Source: CAYLPJ01 sp964385465
Lineage (GTDB): Bacteria > Planctomycetota > Phycisphaerae > SM23-33
Direction: 5' to 3'
DNA length: 9,767 nucleotides
Assembly (NCBI GenBank): GCA_964385465.1
Contig: CAYLPJ010000107.1
Coordinates: 1-9,767 of the forward strand
Shown here piece after piece: positions 1 to 3,567 of this stretch. Each line of letters begins with the position of its first letter. Within the stretch, counting starts at the first letter, position 1. The notes under the pieces were generated by a model. It worked only from the letters and a program-made list of their open reading frames with translations. It was not told the origin of the DNA and ran no database searches. Made by a program: the position numbers and the translations under genes.

Positions 1-91
1 GGTTCATACGACTGTACCAGACCAAAGGTTCAATAAATACTGCTCGGAGTAGTAATGAGCATTGGAGCAGGTGGATTGGGCGGTTTTCTGC

Positions 92-121
92 TTGACGAAT
101 CGCGGGGGGGGGGGGTAGACT
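92..121 (+). promoter_or_regulatory. Candidate sigma-70-type promoter with a poly-G spacer
   Basis: TTGACG at 92-97 matches the -35 consensus TTGACA at five of six positions. TAGACT at 116-121 matches the -10 consensus TATAAT at four of six. The spacer between them is 18 nt, and its last 12 nt are a run of G. The element points at the first PEP-CTERM gene, whose start codon is at 228, giving a leader of about 100 nt. The hexamers are seen directly; promoter function is inferred, and planctomycete promoters are less well defined than those of enterobacteria. Confidence 0.4.
104..115. repeat. Homopolymeric G12 tract
   Basis: Twelve consecutive G residues, the only mononucleotide run of this length in the window. 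Runs like this are prone to slipped-strand mispairing. This one lies between candidate -35 and -10 hexamers, so a one-base change would alter spacer length. The exact count may also be a sequencing or assembly error, because homopolymers are often miscounted. Confidence 0.85.
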
Positions 122-227
122 ATATGCCAAATCTCTGTTCAAAGCTGGTCCCGCCAAGGGGTTCGGTATTCCGTCTTGAGCAAGCGGAAGACTCCATACG
201 GGGGCGATGAACGATGGAGGGCATACA

Positions 228-1133
228 ATGTCTTCAAGACTTTCGGTATTGGGCCGCGCGGTCTGTGCGGCGGTGGTATCCATGTTTCTGGTATCGACTG
301 CAGCGGGGGATGTATCTCACCCCAATCTTGGATCACTTGATTTCTCTCGTGGAGAGCGGGATATGGTGACCGTTCCAGACAGCCCCTCTCTTGACTTGGC
401 TATGACGGCAACGATCGAGGCGTGGGTGTACCTTGACAGTTCCGTTAAGGACAAACGCTATAGAATTATCAATAAGAGCGATGGTCAGAACGTTGAGTCT
501 GACCGTTCATACGAGCTTTCGCTGGGTACATCGCCCCGGACTGGTAAGGGGGAGAACATCAGCGTTGATTTTTTCACAGGGACTGGAGATGGGTGGGTGA
601 GCTACGACTATCCCTACTCATTCTCTGTTGACACATGGTTCCATGTTGCCGCTACATACGATGCCATCGTGGGACGCTCTGACCTCTACCTTAACGGGCA
701 ATGGGCTACGGGAGTCGCCGGTACCGCCAACCACAATCAGATTGTTGCCCCGATCAAGAACTCGGCACAGCCGCTTCAGATCGGGACAAATACCCGAGCC
801 TTTAGCCATGATGGATATATCGACGAGGTCAGGATCTGGTGCACCGCAAGGGATGCAAGTGAAATTGCTGCCACTTGGAACAAACGGATATCAGACAGCG
901 CAACAAATCTAGTTGGTTACTGGACGTTCGATGAGCAGAACGGGCAGGTGGCATATGACATGAGCCCTGCTGGCAATGATGGTTTGCTGGGCACTCGGCT
1001 GGAGGCTGAAATGACCGACCCTATGTGGGTGGCTACTGGGTCTCCACTTGTTCCCGAGCCAGCAGCGATGAGCCTGCTGGCCCTGGGCGGCTTGGCGATG
1101 CTTCGCCGGCGTCGCAAGGTGTCCCATCACTGA
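228..1133 (+). CDS. LamG-domain PEP-CTERM secreted protein
   Basis: Predicted 301-residue exported protein. Residues 1-27 form a signal peptide (basic MSSRLSVLGR, a hydrophobic stretch, then a small-residue cleavage region near TAAG). Residues about 38-245 read as a LamG/concanavalin A-like jelly roll, with the typical WFHVAATYD (137-145), LYLNG (153-157) and YIDEVRIW (197-204) strands. The C-terminus is a PEP-CTERM tail: VPEP at 275-278, a hydrophobic segment, then RRRR at 293-296 and a short KVSHH end. Such tails are recognised by exosortases, which process or anchor proteins at the envelope; none is encoded here. LamG folds often bind glycans, but the ligand is unknown. ATG 228 is preferred over ATG 207 because GGAGG at 216-220 lies 7 nt before it. 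It is the first gene of a three-gene cluster, and its stop is 24 nt before the next start. Confidence 0.85.
   Translation: MSSRLSVLGRAVCAAVVSMFLVSTAAGDVSHPNLGSLDFSRGERDMVTVPDSPSLDLAMTATIEAWVYLDSSVKDKRYRIINKSDGQNVESDRSYELSLGTSPRTGKGENISVDFFTGTGDGWVSYDYPYSFSVDTWFHVAATYDAIVGRSDLYLNGQWATGVAGTANHNQIVAPIKNSAQPLQIGTNTRAFSHDGYIDEVRIWCTARDASEIAATWNKRISDSATNLVGYWTFDEQNGQVAYDMSPAGNDGLLGTRLEAEMTDPMWVATGSPLVPEPAAMSLLALGGLAMLRRRRKVSHH
1069..1091 (+). repeat. Conserved PEP-CTERM tail DNA, copy 1
   Basis: Copy 1 of a 23-nt block encoding the SLLALGG part of the sorting tail. The other copies are at 1684-1706 and 2418-2440. All three are identical except at the 17th position, a synonymous third base (G here, T and C in the others). 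The rest of the three genes shows no obvious DNA similarity. Confidence 0.8.
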
Positions 1134-1136
1134 ATG

Positions 1137-1151
1137 ATCTCCGAAGGAGAT
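1137..1151 (+). promoter_or_regulatory. Hairpin sequestering the second gene's Shine-Dalgarno
   Basis: ATCTCC (1137-1142), a GAA loop, and GGAGAT (1146-1151) form a perfect 6-bp stem. Its 3' arm contains the ribosome binding site of the gene starting at 1158 (AAGGAGA, 1144-1150). The hairpin begins 3 nt after the stop codon of the upstream gene, so a ribosome terminating there would cover or melt it. This is the geometry expected for translational coupling. The inverted repeat is seen directly; the regulatory role is inferred. Confidence 0.4.
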
Positions 1152-1157
1152 TGAACG

Positions 1158-1832
1158 ATGAAGAATGTAACGGCCATATCGGGACTCCTTGTCGCCATGT
1201 GTGCGATACCAACTTTTGCAGACATCAAGGTACAGGCCTACGTGGATGGCAAGGCGAGGCTTCACATCGAGGATGATCGCATCTATTGGGAAGACCTGCA
1301 AAGTGGGACGGCCCATCCAGGATGGCACGATGAATACCAGCCACTGAATTACGACGAGAACGGTCCCACTTGGCTGGATGATCAAGCATGGACTCCTGTT
1401 TGGTATGCCGACGGTGGGAACCACCGATCCACAGGCTACAGCAGCAGCTACTACGGCGATTTCTCCTGGGTTACAGGCATTGAGCTTGGTACACTGGACG
1501 ACCTGACCGTCTTCGATAACTACATCTTCTGGGTCGGCAGCCCCTCGAATATTACCAATTACGCAGAGACCCCTTCGCCGATCAACTGCAACATCGTGTT
1601 CGACTCGGAGGGAATCCTTATCAACGACACGAACCCAGGTGCACACCGATATGTCTTCTCCTTGGTCCCCGAACCCGCCACGCTGAGCCTGCTGGCCCTT
1701 GGCGGCCTCTCGTTGCTCCGTCCTCGCCGCACTAAATCAAGACATATGGCCGAACAAGCACGCCAAGACGGTGCTTGGGATGGATGCATCACAACATTGT
1801 TGGGCAAGAATATGAAGGGAGCCATACTATGA
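1158..1832 (+). CDS. PEP-CTERM secreted protein with C-terminal run-on
   Basis: Predicted 224-residue exported protein of unknown function. A signal peptide covers residues 1-21 (MKNV, a hydrophobic core, ending TFA before DIKVQAYVDG). The mature part is rich in aromatic and acidic residues and matches no domain I can name. A PEP-CTERM tail follows: VPEP at 170-173, then SLLALGGLSLL and RPRR ending at 191. Unusually, the frame continues for 33 more residues (192-224) that are hydrophilic and unlike any sorting signal, and ends in a TGA overlapping the next start codon (ATGA). AAGGAGA at 1144-1150, 8 nt before the ATG, fixes the start. A TAA in another frame at 1733-1735, just after the arginine cluster, suggests that a small indel removed the normal stop. 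The extended form may still be real. Confidence 0.8.
   Translation: MKNVTAISGLLVAMCAIPTFADIKVQAYVDGKARLHIEDDRIYWEDLQSGTAHPGWHDEYQPLNYDENGPTWLDDQAWTPVWYADGGNHRSTGYSSSYYGDFSWVTGIELGTLDDLTVFDNYIFWVGSPSNITNYAETPSPINCNIVFDSEGILINDTNPGAHRYVFSLVPEPATLSLLALGGLSLLRPRRTKSRHMAEQARQDGAWDGCITTLLGKNMKGAIL
1684..1706 (+). repeat. Conserved PEP-CTERM tail DNA, copy 2
   Basis: Second copy of the 23-nt tail block, in the second PEP-CTERM gene, differing from copies 1 and 3 only at the 17th base (T). Confidence 0.8.
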
Positions 1833-2467
1833 CAAAAGGGCGTCGTGAACTCCTTATGGTACTGTTGGTGATACTGCTGCAGCATACAGTGTACCAAGTT
1901 GCGTCCGCTGACACCATATTCCATGAAACCTATTCAGATGGATCGGCCGGAGTCGATTCCAGGTGGGATATCACATTTACGTCTGGTGTCCACATGGCGT
2001 GGGGGGTCAGTGACAATCATCTATGGGCACATCATTCTGGCACATGGGTTGCGTACGATCACCCCGTAAACTTCAAGAGACATCTGGACACACGGGGATA
2101 CGAGGACATTTCTGTGTCACTGAGATATCGTGCTGATGACTATAATCCGCACTTTGAGTCGTCAGATTATATTAAGGTGTCTTTGTGGACAACAGAGAAC
2201 GGCTGGACTACAATCCGCAGGTCCTCAACTGCATGGGCCACAAGTGGTCCTCAACCCCCGGTCACATGGGCGACATGGAACATGGTGCTGCCTGAGTATG
2301 CCGCAGATCGGGATGATGCCATTCTGCGTGTTTCGATCGTGTCGTCTCAAGCTGAAGAGGAGTTCTGGTTGGATGATGTTGTAGTGAAGGGCACACCGAT
2401 CCCTGAACCGACCACGCTGAGCCTGCTGGCCCTCGGCGGCCTGGCGCTGATCCGTCGCAGACGGTAG
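1829..2467 (+). CDS. PEP-CTERM secreted protein, possible jelly-roll domain
   Basis: Predicted 212-residue exported protein. Residues 1-27 are a signal peptide (MTKGRRE, hydrophobic LLMVLLVILL, cleavage near VASA). The mature part (about 28-190) has alternating beta-strand-like segments. It ends in EEFWLDDVVVKG (177-188), a closing strand typical of carbohydrate-binding or MAM-like jelly rolls; this is a resemblance, not a firm family call. The tail is a canonical PEP-CTERM signal: IPEP at 191-194, a hydrophobic segment, and RRRR as the last four residues. The start is ATG 1829, not the in-frame ATG at 1775, because GAAGGGAG at 1814-1821 lies 7 nt upstream. The start overlaps the previous stop by 4 nt (ATGA), implying coupled translation. 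A minus-strand antitoxin-like frame overlaps its 3' end. Confidence 0.82.
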   Translation: MTKGRRELLMVLLVILLQHTVYQVASADTIFHETYSDGSAGVDSRWDITFTSGVHMAWGVSDNHLWAHHSGTWVAYDHPVNFKRHLDTRGYEDISVSLRYRADDYNPHFESSDYIKVSLWTTENGWTTIRRSSTAWATSGPQPPVTWATWNMVLPEYAADRDDAILRVSIVSSQAEEEFWLDDVVVKGTPIPEPTTLSLLALGGLALIRRRR

Positions 2468-2815
2468 TACCCGTTCCGGTATCGGTGGACCGGTATCGGT
2501 GGACACACAACCTGTTTCCTGTTGACGGTCCTTTTCACCGGCCGGCGAGATCAGGGGGGAGGTGTCGAGGGGGGCGTAGTGCCACTGCTCCGGCCAGAAG
2601 GCCTTGGGGGTCGGCGTGCAGGGGTCTTGTTCCATCACGACCCCTCCGAGCTGCGGGTCGTGGTTCAGTCGGTCTGGATGGCGCGTCTGGTACGCCGTCG
2701 GCCGAGCCACGGGCTTGCCGTTGCCACAGATGTCGACCTCCTCCTTCCCGGACCGGCCCCGGGCCAAGAGTCGCGACAGGCTGGACCTGGCTTCGTGGGT
2801 GTTGGCCTCGATCAT
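2225..2815 (-). CDS. Phd/YefM-type antitoxin-like ORF, probable relic
   Basis: The first 78 residues (DNA 2815 down to 2582) read as a Phd/YefM-family antitoxin. They start MIEANTHEARSSLSRLLA, continue with the family block GNGKPVARPTAY at 31-42 and PDRLNHDPQLG at 47-57, and end in an acidic/Trp segment (PKAFWPEQW, 70-78). Such proteins bind operator DNA through the N-terminal fold and neutralise a partner toxin with the C-terminus; normal length is about 75-90 residues. Here the frame has no stop at the expected place and runs 118 residues further, of which the last 80 or so are antisense to the third PEP-CTERM gene. No convincing toxin follows. The ATG is at 2813-2815, with only a weak purine-rich stretch (GAAGAG) upstream. 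I infer a truncated or rearranged toxin-antitoxin locus. It could still be expressed as an odd fusion. Confidence 0.5.
   Translation of the reverse strand: MIEANTHEARSSLSRLLARGRSGKEEVDICGNGKPVARPTAYQTRHPDRLNHDPQLGGVVMEQDPCTPTPKAFWPEQWHYAPLDTSPLISPAGEKDRQQETGCVSTDTGPPIPERVLPSATDQRQAAEGQQAQRGRFRDRCALHYNIIQPELLFSLRRHDRNTQNGIIPICGILRQHHVPCRPCDRGLRTTCGPCS
2418..2440 (+). repeat. Conserved PEP-CTERM tail DNA, copy 3
   Basis: Third copy of the 23-nt tail block, in the third PEP-CTERM gene, differing from copies 1 and 2 only at the 17th base (C). Confidence 0.8.
2476..2503. repeat. 14-bp tandem direct repeat after the PEP-CTERM operon
   Basis: CCGGTATCGGTGGA occurs twice in perfect tandem, at 2476-2489 and 2490-2503, starting 8 nt after the stop of the third PEP-CTERM gene. 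The unit is partly self-complementary (ACCG and CGGT arms around GTAT), so short hairpins are possible, but there is no following T run to suggest an intrinsic terminator. It sits where composition changes from moderate to high GC. Confidence 0.7.
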
Positions 2816-3047
2816 CGCCGGCTCTTCATAGACCAGACTGAACTCAGCAGCCCGTTGAAGGAGTCGATTCGGCCTGCGAGCGGGTCTTCTTCGTTCCGGG
2901 GGCGTCAGGTGAACTCAGCGGATCATGGAGATTCGCCTCCGTTTCCCTTCCTTGCCGGACCGAAGAATCCCTCGCTCCCGGCGACGAAGCACTTCCTCAA
3001 CGGACTGTCAGCCGCCCGGCAGCGACGCGGTGCGAGTGGCCGCGGGG
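2816..3047. other. Intergenic stretch, no gene recognised
   Basis: Together with 2468-2581, this is the largest part of the window without a supported functional gene. Short open frames exist on both strands, but none gives a recognisable protein or has a good ribosome binding site. A 10-bp direct repeat (TGAACTCAGC) occurs at 2839-2848 and 2910-2919. A minus-strand frame ends in a TGA overlapping the antitoxin-like ATG (2812-2815) but is closed after about 30 codons, so it may be only gene debris. No tRNA or CRISPR-like structure is visible. Confidence 0.5.
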
Positions 3048-3404
3048 TTACTGGTCGCTGTCTTCGGCCCCTTCGATCGGCGTCAGCTCGCCGCTGAGGG
3101 CCTGGTTGACGCGGCGCATCAGGTCCACGTAGTCCATCTGGGCGGCGGTGAACTGCTTGAACGTCGGCGCCGAGACCAGCGTCTGGTTCAGCTCCTGGAG
3201 CTTGTGCTTGTCGGCTACCTCGACGGGCTTGTTCTCGGCCTCGAGGCGGGCGACCTTCTCGGCCTGCTCGTGATAGGCCTCGAACGTCTGCGCCAGGTCG
3301 CCCTCGGCCTCGAGGGCCTCGCGGGCCTGGCGGTACTTCTGTGCCTCAGGGGATTCGGCAATGGCCTTGCCGAGCTGCGTCGCCAGTTCGATCGGATCGC
3401 TCAC
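3048..3404 (-). CDS. YlbF/YmcA-family protein
   Basis: Predicted 118-residue cytoplasmic, highly charged, mostly helical protein of the YlbF/YmcA (Com_YlbF) family. The core runs from DPIELATQLGKAIAESPE through an alpha-helical Ala/Glu-rich middle to the typical FKQFTAAQMDYVDLMRRV near residues 81-98. In Bacillus subtilis, YlbF and YmcA form a complex with YaaT that modulates RNase Y-dependent mRNA processing, competence and biofilm formation. The planctomycete role is not established. No cysteine is present, so the cluster-binding chemistry reported for the Bacillus complex is not expected. The start is GTG at 3404, with AGGGAGA at 3411-3417 upstream and a 6-nt spacing. The longer frame back to 3467 has an Arg/Cys-rich extension unlike the family. 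The gene is divergent from the dihaem gene. Confidence 0.78.
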   Translation of the reverse strand: MSDPIELATQLGKAIAESPEAQKYRQAREALEAEGDLAQTFEAYHEQAEKVARLEAENKPVEVADKHKLQELNQTLVSAPTFKQFTAAQMDYVDLMRRVNQALSGELTPIEGAEDSDQ

Positions 3405-3528
3405 GATGGTTCTCCCTGTACGTTTCGCGGATTCCCGCAGCCTACACGCCGCCGCACGCCAACGCAAACGCGTTCGCCCGGGCGCTCGGGCTGCCTGTAA
3501 GAACGGTAGGCGATGCCGGCCGGGCCGT

Positions 3529-3534
3529 TATACT
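3529..3534 (+). promoter_or_regulatory. Candidate -10 element for the dihaem gene
   Basis: TATACT matches five of six -10 consensus bases in otherwise very GC-rich DNA, 33 nt upstream of the ATG at 3568. No good -35 hexamer lies at 16-18 nt spacing. It is in the 163-nt divergent region between the YlbF-family gene and this gene. The assignment is weak. Confidence 0.25.
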
Positions 3535-3567
3535 GGGAGGCACGCCGCGTGGCCCGAGGAGACGAGC

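Larger units (their letters stand above)
1..227. other. Upstream non-coding region of the PEP-CTERM operon
   Basis: No gene can be supported here. One plus-strand frame (positions 1-36) ends in TAA and another is open to about position 93, so a few codons of an upstream gene could be present, but neither gives a recognisable sequence. The stretch contains the G12 run and promoter-like hexamers described separately. It also has a short imperfect inverted repeat at about 171-187 (CCG-CTT / AAG-CGG arms) that would lie in the 5' leader of the operon mRNA. No terminator for an upstream gene is visible. Confidence 0.5.

Noticed and set aside
1756..1802. Small inverted repeats (AAGCAC/GTGCTT and CAAC/GTTG) as a terminator inside the second PEP-CTERM gene's extension
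   Set aside because: The stems are short, there is no T run, and the third gene's start directly follows, so termination here would be counterproductive.
2812..2915. A minus-strand gene whose TGA overlaps the antitoxin ATG (ending SMKSRR)
   Set aside because: The frame is closed by a TGA about 30 codons upstream and has no start codon with a ribosome binding site before its last few residues. The ATGA overlap may be coincidence.
2839..2919. 10-bp direct repeat TGAACTCAGC at 2839 and 2910 as insertion-site duplication or operator pair
   Set aside because: Only 10 bp, no inverted ends or transposase between the copies, and not clearly placed relative to a promoter. Chance is likely.
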